A stretch of 64,000 nt of DNA from Anaerolineae bacterium (GCA_023382675.1 JAHDWN010000009.1:52660-116659), one strand, 5' to 3'; shown: positions 7,539 through 17,283, counted from the first letter of the stretch. Notes: generated by a model not told the origin, from the sequence alone. Made by a program: numbers and translations.

Positions 7539-8426
7539 TTATTCAGTTACGACCGGGAGTTCCGCCGCTTTCCAGGCGTTGATGCCGCCGGCCAGGTTAC
7601 GAACGTTGGTGTAACCGAGCAGGCCAAGCTGAGTCGCCACAATGCCGCCGCGATAGGCGCTGGCGCAGTAAACGACGATGCTCGTGTCTTTATCTTCTGG
7701 CAGTTCGGACAGATTGGTGTAGAAGTTGTTGATCCACAGATGCTCTGCGCCTTCGATGTAGCCCTCTGCCCATTCATCGTCGCTGCGCACGTCCAGTAGT
7801 AGGTCGGGCATCGTCTCGAACATCTCTTCAAACAGATCGGTCGCCTTGACACCACCCCAGCCCTGCGGCAGGTTGGCGAGATATTCGCTGACGTATTCGA
7901 CCAGCATCGGATCAATCGCTTCCGGAACCTCAGCCGGTTCGACTTCGGCGGGAGCCTCAACGACAGGCAGTTCTTCACCGACCCAGGCATCAAAACCGCC
8001 GGTCAACACTTTCACATCGGTGTAGCCGAGCGTTTGCAGTGCCGTCATGCCGATGGTCGCGCGGAAGCCCGCCTTGCAGACGACGACAATCGTTGCATCC
8101 ACATCGGGCAGCAGGTCGAGGTTTTCACCCAGTGTGCGCAGAGGAATATGGACAGAACCTTCGATGATGCCCACTTCTTCGATCTCGGCATCTTCGCGCA
8201 CGTCAAGGATGGTGACGTCCGGATTTTCCGCCAGCAGTTCGAGGAACCCCTCGACATTGATCGTGCCGTATTTTTCGGGGATGTTGTCGTAATACGCCTC
8301 AAGCTGCGGCATGAGCACGTCTTCGACCACATCGACTTCGGCGGTCGTCTGGGCACTCGCCACGCCCGGCAGCACCAGCAGCGATGCAAGGACGAGCAGG
8401 AACAGGAACCGGGTAAACTTAGCCAT
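7539..8426 (-). CDS. Exported tandem rhodanese-domain protein
   Basis: A 295-residue protein. The ATG at 8426 was chosen over an upstream one because it gives a clean signal peptide (MAKFTRFLFLLVLASLLVLPGVASAQ) and has AAAGGGA upstream. Two rhodanese domains follow: the first (about 50-150) with active Cys117 in VCKAGFRA, the second (about 190-292) with Cys254 in YCASAYRG. Both cysteines are kept, so both domains may carry persulfide sulfur outside the membrane. It lies about 90 bases downstream of the multihaem cytochrome on the same strand, which suggests a shared role in sulfur or electron transfer. The substrate is not evident. Confidence 0.85.
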   Translation of the reverse strand: MAKFTRFLFLLVLASLLVLPGVASAQTTAEVDVVEDVLMPQLEAYYDNIPEKYGTINVEGFLELLAENPDVTILDVREDAEIEEVGIIEGSVHIPLRTLGENLDLLPDVDATIVVVCKAGFRATIGMTALQTLGYTDVKVLTGGFDAWVGEELPVVEAPAEVEPAEVPEAIDPMLVEYVSEYLANLPQGWGGVKATDLFEEMFETMPDLLLDVRSDDEWAEGYIEGAEHLWINNFYTNLSELPEDKDTSIVVYCASAYRGGIVATQLGLLGYTNVRNLAGGINAWKAAELPVVTE

Positions 8427-8517
8427 CAGGTCAATCCCTTTTCTATATGTCTGTAACGTTTTGCTTCTGCGCCTGCCCAAGGCAGACGTTATCCCTTACA
8501 GCTATGGCGCGCTCGCC

Positions 8518-9618
8518 TCATGGAATCGAGTCCAAATCGACGAGCACATCTTGATTGGCGCGCCGTTCTGCACGGTCAACCGTCCGGCGCGTCAGGAACA
8601 GTTCGTCATTGTCATGACAGCTATCGCACGTTTCCGTCTGCGGCGTGACGCGCTGGATGTTATGCGGCGTCGCGTACATCCAGGTAGGACGCTCGTCGAA
8701 ATTCGGCAGCAGATCTTCACCGTAGAAGCTGAACGAATCGGGTGCGATTGGCACGTGGCGCACGGGCACATACTCGTAAGGCCGATCCTCGCTGCGATTC
8801 GTGTTCAGCCCGATGTAGAAGCCGAGATAGTGATCTTCAACGGTGTAGAACGGGACACCATCCTCGGTCTGTTCGACGTGACAGTTGACGCAGTTGGTGT
8901 AGGTCGTGCTGTGACAGACCTGACAGGCGAGATCGTACTCGTCGTGTGCGCTGTGCATCTCGATCTCGGTGTCAGCGTCCTCGCCCATCTCGATGTCGTC
9001 GTGACAGTCGAGGCAGCCCGGATCGGGCGCGCCATCATAGCGGCTGGTCTGCTCGCCCGCTGCGCCCATGCCATGCATGGCGTCCGCCGTATGGCATTCC
9101 ATGCAATCCATACGCGCACGGAAGTGTACGTCGCTGGGGACGCCTTCGTTCGCGCCATAGTATTCATTCTTGACGCGGCTGCCATGGCAGGCCGTGCATT
9201 GGCGCGACATCGACGGCGACGCTTCAAAGTCATGACCGCTGACCAATCCACCACCGACAGAGGTGGGTTGGCTCACATGGCAGTCGCCACAAGTCGCGTG
9301 GCATTGGTTGCAATGATTGGCCTGCATCTCCTCCAGCGCAGGATGATTTTCCGGCGTACTTCTCTCGTAGAGCGCCGTGTCATATCCGGCAAGCGTGTTG
9401 TGCAAGCTGTCGTACTGAGTGGGGCCGACGTCAACGTGGCAGCGCCCGCAAACCTCCGGGCTGTTGACGACCCTCTCGACCTGCCCTTCATGCGCAAGCT
9501 CGAAATCGTCAACCGCTTCGCCGCCGTGACATTCGGTGCAATTGATGTATGAATGTATGTCCTGACCAAAAGCTTCGGCGTCAATCCAGACGCGCTCCCA
9601 TGGCTCCATCGGAGTCAC
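8518..9618 (-). CDS. Decahaem c-type cytochrome, main part (no signal peptide of its own)
   Basis: A 366-residue frame with ten CxxCH haem-binding motifs: CTECH, CGRCH, CNQCH, CGDCH, CTACH, CMECH, CLDCH, CQVCH, CVNCH and CDSCH. Multihaem cytochromes mature outside the cytoplasm and carry electrons between membrane and external acceptors, or reduce small N or S compounds. This frame has no export signal; its first starts are GTG at 9618 or ATG at 9609, just after an in-frame TGA. Upstream, in the same frame, is a signal peptide plus an eleventh haem motif, so the two were most likely one 11-haem protein. No specific family (NrfA, octahaem tetrathionate reductase) is recognised. Confidence 0.8.
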   Translation of the reverse strand: MTPMEPWERVWIDAEAFGQDIHSYINCTECHGGEAVDDFELAHEGQVERVVNSPEVCGRCHVDVGPTQYDSLHNTLAGYDTALYERSTPENHPALEEMQANHCNQCHATCGDCHVSQPTSVGGGLVSGHDFEASPSMSRQCTACHGSRVKNEYYGANEGVPSDVHFRARMDCMECHTADAMHGMGAAGEQTSRYDGAPDPGCLDCHDDIEMGEDADTEIEMHSAHDEYDLACQVCHSTTYTNCVNCHVEQTEDGVPFYTVEDHYLGFYIGLNTNRSEDRPYEYVPVRHVPIAPDSFSFYGEDLLPNFDERPTWMYATPHNIQRVTPQTETCDSCHDNDELFLTRRTVDRAERRANQDVLVDLDSIP

Positions 9619-9627
9619 GGAGCCGCC

Positions 9628-9867
9628 TCAGCCAGGGCCAGAAGACAGAGCTTCCGGCGCTTCCTCCTCGACCGCCAGTTCGGATAACCGCTGTTGATCC
9701 GCATGGCATTCCAGGCAGGCGAAATCCTCGAACGGTTCGATCTCCAGGCGTGGACTTGCCAGCGAGACCGACACCCCCCCAACCGAACTCGATAACATCG
9801 CGATGCCTGCTGCCATCAGCAGCGCACCACCGGCGACCAGGGCCGAAATCAGCCGTGGACGCAGCAC
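9628..9867 (-). CDS. Signal peptide and first haem motif of the multihaem cytochrome, ended by in-frame TGA
   Basis: A 79-residue frame with a hydrophobic N-terminus (LISALVAGGALLMAAGIAML) and one CxxCH motif (CLECH), then a TGA at 9628-9630. The following codons in the same frame read on into the ten-haem sequence. Either a nonsense change (for example TGG to TGA) or a base-call error has cut one gene, or this is a small separate membrane-anchored monohaem protein. The missing signal peptide in the downstream part favours a single cut gene. Confidence 0.6.
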   Translation of the reverse strand: MLRPRLISALVAGGALLMAAGIAMLSSSVGGVSVSLASPRLEIEPFEDFACLECHADQQRLSELAVEEEAPEALSSGPG

Positions 9868-10059
9868 AATAGACCCCCTTCCTGCAACTATGAATGTGCA
9901 ATATACATGAGATCCAGCGTGATGTGCTGGTCATGAACGGATAACCAGACGATGCTACGAGCGTAGCAAAGGTAGGCGTAATAAGTTAGTGATTATTGTC
10001 ACAAATGCCGGGTGATCTTGCGCGACACGTATTGTTCAATTGTCATAGGGTTGTCGTGT

Positions 10060-13000
10060 TTAACGCACGACAACGTTATCCGCCCCAACGCGCCGCTGCA
10101 GCTCGGCGAGCAGCGCGTCACAAATGCCCGTCGTCAAATCGGGAAAGTCGAGCGCCTGGACACGCCCATTTTCGAGCAGTTCGACGATGAATCTGTCCGC
10201 GCCGGGATAGGAATTGAGCAGGTTGAGCAGGCGATTGAAACGGCGCACGTCCTTGTCCTGATCGCCACAGCGTTCAAAGCGAATGACAAGCGTGCGCGCG
10301 GGCGGCTGCTCGGCATCGGCGGATGGCAGCGGCTCTGGCGCGACTTCGCCGAGCGGCTCATCCGCCATCCAGGGCAGGTTGTCATAGTCCGGCGGTTCGT
10401 CCGGGAGCGCGGGCGCGACAGGCGGCGTCGTCTCGACCGGCAGCGGCGCCGCGCCATTGCCATTCTTCGGCGCATCTTGCGGCGTCCATTCCGGCGTTTC
10501 TGGCTCGGCATCAAAAAGTACGTCGTCGGTCATCCATTCTGGCGGGGGCGCGGCATGATAAGCAGGCTGAAACCCACTGTCCGCAGTCACAGCCTGGAAC
10601 TCGGTCGTCACAGCCTCACAGATCACCTGCGCATCGCCGCGTGAGAGATCGAGCTTGCCCATGAACTGGAGCACCATGCCTTCCAGCACGATGTCTTCGA
10701 ATTTGCGCCACGTGCGTGGGAAAAGCACAACGTCAATCGTGCTGAAGTGATCTTCGAGCGTGACGATTGCCATCATTTCCTGATTCTTGGTCGGCATCCG
10801 GCGTATCCCGGCGACGAGGCCTATGATCGTGGCCGGGCGCTGATCGCGTTCTGGTGACGATTCTTTCAGGCTTTTGGTCGTGTCGAAGTTACTGGCCTGG
10901 ATGATATGCAGCACCGGGTCAATCGGATGGCTGCTGACGTAGAAACCGAGCAGCGCCTTTTCCCAATCGAGCATCTCGCGCTGATCGACCTCGTCCGCCA
11001 GCGACAGATTGGCAAGCAGGTCGTCGGCAAAACCGCTCGCGCTCATGTCGCCGAACATGTTCATCTGCCCGACTTCTTTAGCCTTGTGATGCTCGGCGCT
11101 GAAGCTCATGATGCGGTCGAGCGCGCTGATGAGCTGGCCGCGATTGCCGAAACCGTCCAGCGCGCCGACTTTGATCAGGCTCTCGATGGTGCGCTTGCCG
11201 ACCGGGCGCAGATCGACCCGCTCGCAGAACTCTTGCAGATCGCGGAAGGCGCCGCCGCTGTCACGCGCGGTGATGATGTGTGTCAGCGCGCCGACGCCCG
11301 CGTTCTTGACCGCGGCCAGGCCAAAGCGAATGCCGCGCCGGCCGTCTGCGCCGCGCTGGATGTCGAAATCGAGCTGGCTCGTGTTCACGTCCGGCGGCAG
11401 GATCGGGATGTTCAGGCGGCGGCATTCGGTCAGGAAGGTCGTCACCTTGTCCGAGTCGTCGAAATAGACCGAGAGCAGCGCCGCCATGTATTCTTCAGGG
11501 TAATGGCACTTGAGGAAGGCGCTCTGGCAGGTGATGACAGCGTAATCGGCGGCGTGCGAGTTGTGGACGATGATGTCGTTGGCGACGAAATTATGCGTAC
11601 CGGGCACGGTCAGATCGTAAGTCATCTCCTCGCCGACGTACTCAATCGAGACCACCTTGTCCCAATAGATGTCATTATCGGCGTGTGTACGAAGCTCATC
11701 GCTGTCAAAGAATTGAGCTATTTTCGCTATCTTGTCATGCGTGAAGCCGTGCCTACCAGGAGGATCAGTTCGATACAAATCACTCACACCTATTTGCGCC
11801 TGCTCCCCCAGCTTTTGCCAGGTCATACCTCGCTGGCGTAGTTCCTTGCGGATGATCGACGTCACTGCAAATGGAACAACGTCCTTTGTTCCGAAACTGA
11901 GAGGTTCGCCAATGAACAGATTTTGGAGTTGTTCCCGTCGTCTCACACTGACAAAATGGCATCCGACAGTTCGCGCAAATTGCTGGATATTTTCATTGCC
12001 TGTCACAAACAGTTGGTAGCCAAAACGCCCATCTTTGTAGGCAAATCGAACGTGACGGATTCGACTGATAATGCCAAGGCGTAGCAACAGATGCTGCAAT
12101 TGCCGCGCCAGTTTCTCAGACGAAGTAGCGTAATAAAGACTGCGCCCCTTTTCGTTGATGTGACCATCGCCTTCCCACATCCGTGCAATGAGAAGGGCAA
12201 TTTGCCGATGATTGAGTTCGAAAACCTCGTCCGGAATATGCTTGGTGTATGAATTCTTGCCCCACAATCCTAAGCGCTTAATGAATTCGACGACCCCTTG
12301 AGGCTGACTTCGCTGACGACGTTTGCTGTAAACAGAATAGGTGGTTCGATGCATCGATACCGAAGCGACGGAATTGGGGAATTGCTCCAGATTGGATACG
12401 TAGTCGTTGAGTTGTTCGGTATCCGCTGTGTAGTAGTACACCCCTGTCGTGTGGCAGAGATTGCCTTCAGCAAGCAGATGGGCGAGGACGATGACCTCGT
12501 GATCTTCCCACGTCTTGCATCCCTCGATGGGAATAGTGCGTGGTACCGCAATAAGGTCATTAATCGATAGTTCGCCTAGCGTTCGCCATCCGTCAAACGT
12601 GTAAAACGGATGATTGTCCGTGGCGACAATCTGACGCCCCAGCTGCGTTGTCAGGCGGTAAACAGGCTTCACGCCATTTTCGTGAATCGCCGAAATCTCG
12701 GCAGGTACAAGTCTCATTGTCTGAGTATCAAGCGACAACGTGTGAGTAGTATCAACTTGACCTGTAAAGAGTTGGTCCACAGTGACCAATTTACCATTCG
12801 CACCATCGACTATTACTGTATTACCTAAAATACACTTATTAAAGCCGTAGTTAGCGAAGAATTCGATGTCATCGAAGATTTTCTCGGCCACCTCTGGCGA
12901 AACATCGTTCTCCGGCCCGCGGTCGATGAAGATTTGCTTATGCTTGAGCAGATCTTCCTTCTTCTTCTTCGAGACCGCGCGCCGCATCAGATCGGCGTCG

Positions 13001-15138
13001 CCGAGCGAGTAGCTGAACAAGCTGCTCGCGATCTGCATCAACTGCTCCTGGTAGACCATGATGCCGTAGGTCTCCTCCAGGATCGGCTTGAGCTTCTCGT
13101 GGTGATAGACGACTTCCTTGGTGCCGTGCATACGGGCGTTGAAGTCCGGGATGTAATCCATCGGTCCGGGGCGGTAGAGCGAGACGGCAGCGACGATGTG
13201 CTCGAAGCGCGTCGGGCGCATCCCGCGCAGCATTTCCTGCATCCCCGTGCTTTCGATCTGGAACACACCGATCGTCTCGCCGCGGCTGATCATCTCGAAG
13301 GCTTCGCGCAGCTTGCGGCTAACCTCCTCGTCGTCGCTGGGCCGGTAGGGGATGTTGCCCATGTCGTAGTGGAGGCCGTGATGCCGCTCGATCAATTCGC
13401 AGGTGCGGCGCAGTTGCGTCAGCGTCGATAGACCAAGGAAATCGATCTTGAGCAGGCCGATGCCCTCGCAGGTCTCCATCGGGAACTGCGTCACCTGCTT
13501 GATCGGGCTGTCCTCTTCGCTGCCTTTGCTTTCGTTGGTCAGCCGGTGCAGCGGCAGATATTCCACCAGCGGCGCGTCCGCCACGATCACGCCAGCGGCA
13601 TGGGTGCTGGCGTGACGGCTGACTCCCTGAAGCTCCGCCGCTGTATCGACGATGCGCTTAATCTCCGGGATCGTCTCGTACATCTGCTTCAGGTCAGGGT
13701 TGGCCTCGACGTAGGTATGCACTGGCTTCGGCTTCGGCTCGGTTGGGATCAGCTTGGCCGCCTGATTGACGAGTTCGAGCGGCACATCGAGTGCGCGCCC
13801 CACGTCACGGACGGCGGCCTTCGCGCCCAGCGTTCCAAACGTGATGATCGCGGCGACCTTGTCCTCGCCATATTTGCGCGTGCAGTAGGCGATCATTTCG
13901 GCGCGGCGGTCATCCGGGTAGTCGAGATCGATGTCGGGCATCGACACACGCCCTGGATTGAGGAAGCGCTCGAACAGCAGATTATTCTGGATCGGGTCGA
14001 TGTTGGTGATGCCCAGACAGTAGGCGACCAGACTGCCCGCGCCGGAGCCGCGCACGTTCCACCAGATGTCCGCGTGGCGCGCGAACTCGCACAGATCCCA
14101 CACGATCAAGAAGTATGTCTCGAAGCCCATGTCGCCGATGATCGTGAGTTCGCGTTCCATCCGCTCGCGCAGTTCCGGCGCATCTTCGCGGCCAGGGAAG
14201 CGCCAGCGCAGCCCCTTCTCCGCCAGATAGCGCAGGTACGTGCCCGCCGTGTGCCCTTCCGGCGTCGGGAAGTTCGGCAGGTGATAGCCTTTGCGATCCA
14301 GGTCGATGTCGCACATCTCGGCGATCAGCAGGCTGTTGGTGAGCGGCGAGCCAGCGTCGATGTGCCCGAAGGCCGCCCACATCTCCGCCTGATCGGTCAG
14401 GTAGTACGACGGATCGGTCATGCGCATCCGCTTGGCGTCGGCCTTGAGCGAGCCGGTCTGGATGCAGAGCAGCGTATCGTGCGGGTCGTGATCTTCAGCG
14501 CGCACGTAATGCACGTCGTTGGTCGCAACCAGCCGCAGGTTATCGCGTTTGGCGATGTCGATCAGCCAGTTATTGACCGTTCTCAGTTCGTCGATTTCGT
14601 GGTTTTGCAGTTCGAGATAGAAGTTCTCACGCCCAAAAATATCGACATGTTCGTGGATCAGCGTCCGCGCCTGTTCGTCCTGCCCATCCATGATCAAACT
14701 GGGAACCTGCGCAGCCAGACAGCCGGTGGTCGTGATCAATCCGTCACGGTGCGCTTCCAGGAAGGGGCGGTCGATGCGTGGGCGGTAGTAATAACCTTCG
14801 AGCTGGGCGGCGCTGGCGATCTTGAGCAGGTTCTTATAGCCGGTTTCGTTACGCGCCAGCATCAGCAGGTGATAGGGCCGCCCATCGAGCTTGGAGTCGC
14901 GGTCTTGCATGGTCCGGCGGGCAAGATAGCCCTCCATGCCGATGATCGGCTTGATCTCCGCCGCCTTGCACGCGTTGTAGAAGTCAATCACGCCAAACAT
15001 GACGCCATGATCGGTGATGGCGAGCGACTTCATGTCCAGTTCTTTCGCCCGGGCGACGAGCTTCTTGATCTTGCTCAGGCCGTCGAGCAGCGAGAACTCG
15101 GTATGAACGTGCAGATGAACGAAATCCTGGTCGGTCAT
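10060..15138 (-). CDS. dnaE: DNA polymerase III alpha subunit with intein
   Basis: The replicative polymerase: 1692 residues before splicing and 1267 after. ATG at 15138 was chosen because MTDQDFVHLHVHTEFSLLDG is the normal DnaE N-terminus. Seen in order are the PHP domain (HLHVHTEFS), the polymerase active site PDIDLDYPDDRR with its aspartates, LMQIASSLFSYSLGDADLMRRAV, the conserved FNK/SHAADYA motif interrupted by the intein, an OB-fold region (FMGKLDLSRGDAQVICE), and a Pro/Glu-rich linker followed by a conserved C-terminal domain. It works in the replisome with the beta clamp and tau. It stands alone on the minus strand. Confidence 0.97.
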   Translation of the reverse strand: MTDQDFVHLHVHTEFSLLDGLSKIKKLVARAKELDMKSLAITDHGVMFGVIDFYNACKAAEIKPIIGMEGYLARRTMQDRDSKLDGRPYHLLMLARNETGYKNLLKIASAAQLEGYYYRPRIDRPFLEAHRDGLITTTGCLAAQVPSLIMDGQDEQARTLIHEHVDIFGRENFYLELQNHEIDELRTVNNWLIDIAKRDNLRLVATNDVHYVRAEDHDPHDTLLCIQTGSLKADAKRMRMTDPSYYLTDQAEMWAAFGHIDAGSPLTNSLLIAEMCDIDLDRKGYHLPNFPTPEGHTAGTYLRYLAEKGLRWRFPGREDAPELRERMERELTIIGDMGFETYFLIVWDLCEFARHADIWWNVRGSGAGSLVAYCLGITNIDPIQNNLLFERFLNPGRVSMPDIDLDYPDDRRAEMIAYCTRKYGEDKVAAIITFGTLGAKAAVRDVGRALDVPLELVNQAAKLIPTEPKPKPVHTYVEANPDLKQMYETIPEIKRIVDTAAELQGVSRHASTHAAGVIVADAPLVEYLPLHRLTNESKGSEEDSPIKQVTQFPMETCEGIGLLKIDFLGLSTLTQLRRTCELIERHHGLHYDMGNIPYRPSDDEEVSRKLREAFEMISRGETIGVFQIESTGMQEMLRGMRPTRFEHIVAAVSLYRPGPMDYIPDFNARMHGTKEVVYHHEKLKPILEETYGIMVYQEQLMQIASSLFSYSLGDADLMRRAVSKKKKEDLLKHKQIFIDRGPENDVSPEVAEKIFDDIEFFANYGFNKCILGNTVIVDGANGKLVTVDQLFTGQVDTTHTLSLDTQTMRLVPAEISAIHENGVKPVYRLTTQLGRQIVATDNHPFYTFDGWRTLGELSINDLIAVPRTIPIEGCKTWEDHEVIVLAHLLAEGNLCHTTGVYYYTADTEQLNDYVSNLEQFPNSVASVSMHRTTYSVYSKRRQRSQPQGVVEFIKRLGLWGKNSYTKHIPDEVFELNHRQIALLIARMWEGDGHINEKGRSLYYATSSEKLARQLQHLLLRLGIISRIRHVRFAYKDGRFGYQLFVTGNENIQQFARTVGCHFVSVRRREQLQNLFIGEPLSFGTKDVVPFAVTSIIRKELRQRGMTWQKLGEQAQIGVSDLYRTDPPGRHGFTHDKIAKIAQFFDSDELRTHADNDIYWDKVVSIEYVGEEMTYDLTVPGTHNFVANDIIVHNSHAADYAVITCQSAFLKCHYPEEYMAALLSVYFDDSDKVTTFLTECRRLNIPILPPDVNTSQLDFDIQRGADGRRGIRFGLAAVKNAGVGALTHIITARDSGGAFRDLQEFCERVDLRPVGKRTIESLIKVGALDGFGNRGQLISALDRIMSFSAEHHKAKEVGQMNMFGDMSASGFADDLLANLSLADEVDQREMLDWEKALLGFYVSSHPIDPVLHIIQASNFDTTKSLKESSPERDQRPATIIGLVAGIRRMPTKNQEMMAIVTLEDHFSTIDVVLFPRTWRKFEDIVLEGMVLQFMGKLDLSRGDAQVICEAVTTEFQAVTADSGFQPAYHAAPPPEWMTDDVLFDAEPETPEWTPQDAPKNGNGAAPLPVETTPPVAPALPDEPPDYDNLPWMADEPLGEVAPEPLPSADAEQPPARTLVIRFERCGDQDKDVRRFNRLLNLLNSYPGADRFIVELLENGRVQALDFPDLTTGICDALLAELQRRVGADNVVVR
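11560..12834 (-). other. DnaE intein (425 residues) with LAGLIDADG endonuclease
   Basis: The self-splicing protein element starts at Cys (CILGNTVIVDG) and ends HN, followed by extein Ser of SHAADYA; in the precursor it is residues 769-1193. Splicing blocks are clear: the N-terminal Cys, ATDNHPFYT with the block B His, and a VPGTHNFVANDIIVHN C-terminus. Between them are two LAGLIDADG-type helices, VLAHLLAEGNL and LLIARMWEGDGHI, each with an acidic residue, so the homing endonuclease may be active. The DNA is richer in A+T than the DnaE exteins, as expected for a mobile element. Confidence 0.95.
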
Positions 15139-15230
15139 AGCGTCTCGCCATAAGAACAGATGAGCGGTGTCAGGCTGCATTATAGCATCACCTGAGCGCT
15201 GTTTGTGCAAAGTTGGAGAAGTCTAATGGA

Positions 15231-16010
15231 CTATTTTTCGCGCGCGTGCCGCCGCTGCCGTGCCGCCTCGAACAGGATGACTGCCGCCGCCGCCGCCGCG
15301 TTGATCGACTCGGTTTCCGCCGCCATCGGGATGCGGATGATCCGTGTCGCCAGGGCGCGCGCCGGCTCGCTCGCGCCGTGCGCCTCGCTGCCGATGATCA
15401 ACACCCACACCGACCAGTCGACGCTGTCGTAAGCGGTGTCGCCGTCACCTGCTGCCAGGTAGACCGGCAGCCCTTCGCAGTATTGCGCGATCTCCTGCCA
15501 AGAAGCTTCGACAACCGGCACGCGGAAGTGCGCGCCCATGCCACCGCGCAACGCCTTCGGATTGTACGGATCGACACAGTCGGGCGACAGCACGACGATC
15601 TGAACACCTGCCGCCGCCGCTGTGCGCAGGATCGTGCCCATGTTGCCGGGGTCGCGCACGCCGTCAAGGATGAGGATGCGGCGCGGCTGGCGCGGCAGAT
15701 CTGGCATCGGGATCGGCAGCACGGCGATGATGCCCTGCGAATGTTCGGTGGTGCTCAGGCGTTGGATGATATCCGGCGCGGCGGCGTAGAGGTTGCCCGC
15801 GCCGATGCGATTCTGCCAGTCGGCGATCAGCCCGTAATCAACCGCCTGCGCATCATAGAGAATGAACTCCGGCTTGCGCCCGCGCGCGATGGCATCGCCG
15901 ACCAGCCGCACGCCCTCCAGCGCGATCTTGCGCTCCCGGCGGCGGACTTTGGCCTGCGTTTGCAGCGCATACGCCAGTTTGACTTTGTCGTTCTGCGGGC
16001 TGCTGATCAT
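15231..16010 (-). CDS. SpoU/TrmH-family RNA 2'-O-methyltransferase
   Basis: A 259-residue protein with the three SPOUT knot motifs: LDGVRDPGNMGTILRTA (motif 1, about 115-131), VLIIGSEAHGAS (motif 2, about 204-215) and IPMAAETESINAAAAAAV (motif 3, about 228-245). An N-terminal substrate-binding domain precedes them (KIALEGVRLVGDAIARG), as in 23S rRNA methyltransferases of the RlmB/TsnR type. It uses S-adenosylmethionine to methylate a ribose 2'-OH in rRNA or tRNA; the target base cannot be told from the sequence. It is transcribed in the same direction as dnaE and lies about 90 bases upstream of it. Confidence 0.9.
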   Translation of the reverse strand: MISSPQNDKVKLAYALQTQAKVRRRERKIALEGVRLVGDAIARGRKPEFILYDAQAVDYGLIADWQNRIGAGNLYAAAPDIIQRLSTTEHSQGIIAVLPIPMPDLPRQPRRILILDGVRDPGNMGTILRTAAAAGVQIVVLSPDCVDPYNPKALRGGMGAHFRVPVVEASWQEIAQYCEGLPVYLAAGDGDTAYDSVDWSVWVLIIGSEAHGASEPARALATRIIRIPMAAETESINAAAAAAVILFEAARQRRHAREK

Positions 16011-16106
16011 GGGGAGAGCCTATGGCGATTGGGTATTGGCCTCTAGCCTTCAACAAATGCGACCGCAATCTTATCACATGCGCAGAGAATTTAACTGGCA
16101 GATAAA

Positions 16107-17102
16107 CTAACCGCCGGGGCATACACTTTCGCATGGCACACCATCGCGATCACGGTCAAGACTCCTGTTGCCCGCCGCAACACACGCATATGCCTGGTCG
16201 CACGTAAGTTGTGAGCAGGTAAAACTTGTGCTTGGGCAGCCTGCACTTTGATTCGGCTGACTTGGCTGGCTGCCTGACGAAAACGCCTGTATCGGAGCGG
16301 TTGTCGGCGGAGCACTGGCCGACACGAGCGATACGTGGACATAAACGACCTCGCCCGTCGTCCACTGAGTTCGATACCAGTTGGCATTGCCACTCACACG
16401 GCCACCGATAGCAACACCATCAACCCGGATGCGCGCGCCAGCCTGAAACAAGCCAATGATGTCACAGGACGTGTCTGGGCATCGGCGTGCTCGCGCATCG
16501 GCTGTGATGTAGTAGAGGGTTGTGTTTGTCACAGGTGTGAGTATGACGGTCGGCGTCAGTTGTGCGGACTGTGTGCCAGCGATCTCCGCCGCCCTGGCTT
16601 CTGCTGTCATCATCCTATAGGGCGTTGGGTTGATGGTCGGTTCAGGTGCAGGTGTCTTCGTGACCGTTGGGCGCGGCGTTGCTGTGGGTTGGGATGTAGG
16701 GGATTCTGTAGCGACGACAGCGACAATCTCGACGGTTGCCGATGGGGATGACGTAACGGTAGGAGTAGGTTCAGGCGGTGGCGTTCTTGTAGCAACAGGT
16801 TGGAATGCGGCATGGGTAGCCGGAGGCGGAGTCAGCGTAGGTGTACGTGTTGGCTCGAGATTGCGCCCCAGGGTAGCGATGGCTAGATAAGGGATAATGC
16901 ATCCGCCCACGAGCACGATCAGGAATCCACGTGTCAGGCGTTTCAACCAAGGGGTTTTTGGGGATGAAGGCGCGATTTCATCTACGAAGAAGAGCCATTC
17001 TTTGGCGGTCGGATCGTCAATGTCTTGCAGGATACGTCGGGCCGCCGAATAGCGCTGGGCTTTGATAAGCTTTTGCGCCCGCTCGAGTCGCTTGTCGGCC
17101 AT
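16107..17102 (-). CDS. Membrane-anchored SH3b and excalibur-domain protein
   Basis: A 331-residue protein with four parts. A short helical N-terminus (1-50, RLERAQKLIKAQRYSAARRIL) is followed by a membrane helix (about 58-80), then a Pro/Thr-rich spacer of about 100 residues that probably spans the cell envelope. Next is a bacterial SH3-like domain (about 195-255; TLYYITADARARRCPDTSC and VDGVAIGGRVSG). The C-terminus is an excalibur calcium-binding domain with TCDQAYACVAAGN and the DRDRDGVPCE loop. SH3b domains usually bind cell-wall or surface ligands. The function is not known; a surface-binding or wall-associated role is inferred. Confidence 0.8.
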   Translation of the reverse strand: MADKRLERAQKLIKAQRYSAARRILQDIDDPTAKEWLFFVDEIAPSSPKTPWLKRLTRGFLIVLVGGCIIPYLAIATLGRNLEPTRTPTLTPPPATHAAFQPVATRTPPPEPTPTVTSSPSATVEIVAVVATESPTSQPTATPRPTVTKTPAPEPTINPTPYRMMTAEARAAEIAGTQSAQLTPTVILTPVTNTTLYYITADARARRCPDTSCDIIGLFQAGARIRVDGVAIGGRVSGNANWYRTQWTTGEVVYVHVSLVSASAPPTTAPIQAFSSGSQPSQPNQSAGCPSTSFTCSQLTCDQAYACVAAGNRSLDRDRDGVPCESVCPGG

Positions 17103-17196
17103 TGCTAATCCAATGGTTTATGCGACCCCAGTATATACGATCTTATTCTGTTTGAAACCAGATTTTGGAGGGAAGGCTTAATTGGCGGATTAAACT

Positions 17197-17228
17197 ACAA
17201 AAAGTGATCGGTGTGGAAACCGATCACT
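17197..17228 (-). terminator. Intrinsic terminator of the infC-rpmI-rplT operon
   Basis: AGTGATCGGT at 17203-17212 pairs perfectly with ACCGATCACT at 17219-17228 (10 bp, 6-base loop). On the minus strand the stem is followed by a run of five T. It lies about 90 bases after the rplT stop codon. Confidence 0.9.
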
Positions 17229-17283
17229 CCTTGAAGCAAATTGCCGAAAACAATCGCTCTTGGCGACTGATGGAACTCTAGAA

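Noticed and set aside
13546..15153. 535-residue open frame opposite dnaE
   Set aside because: Antisense by-product of dnaE codon use; no ribosome-binding site or recognisable domain.
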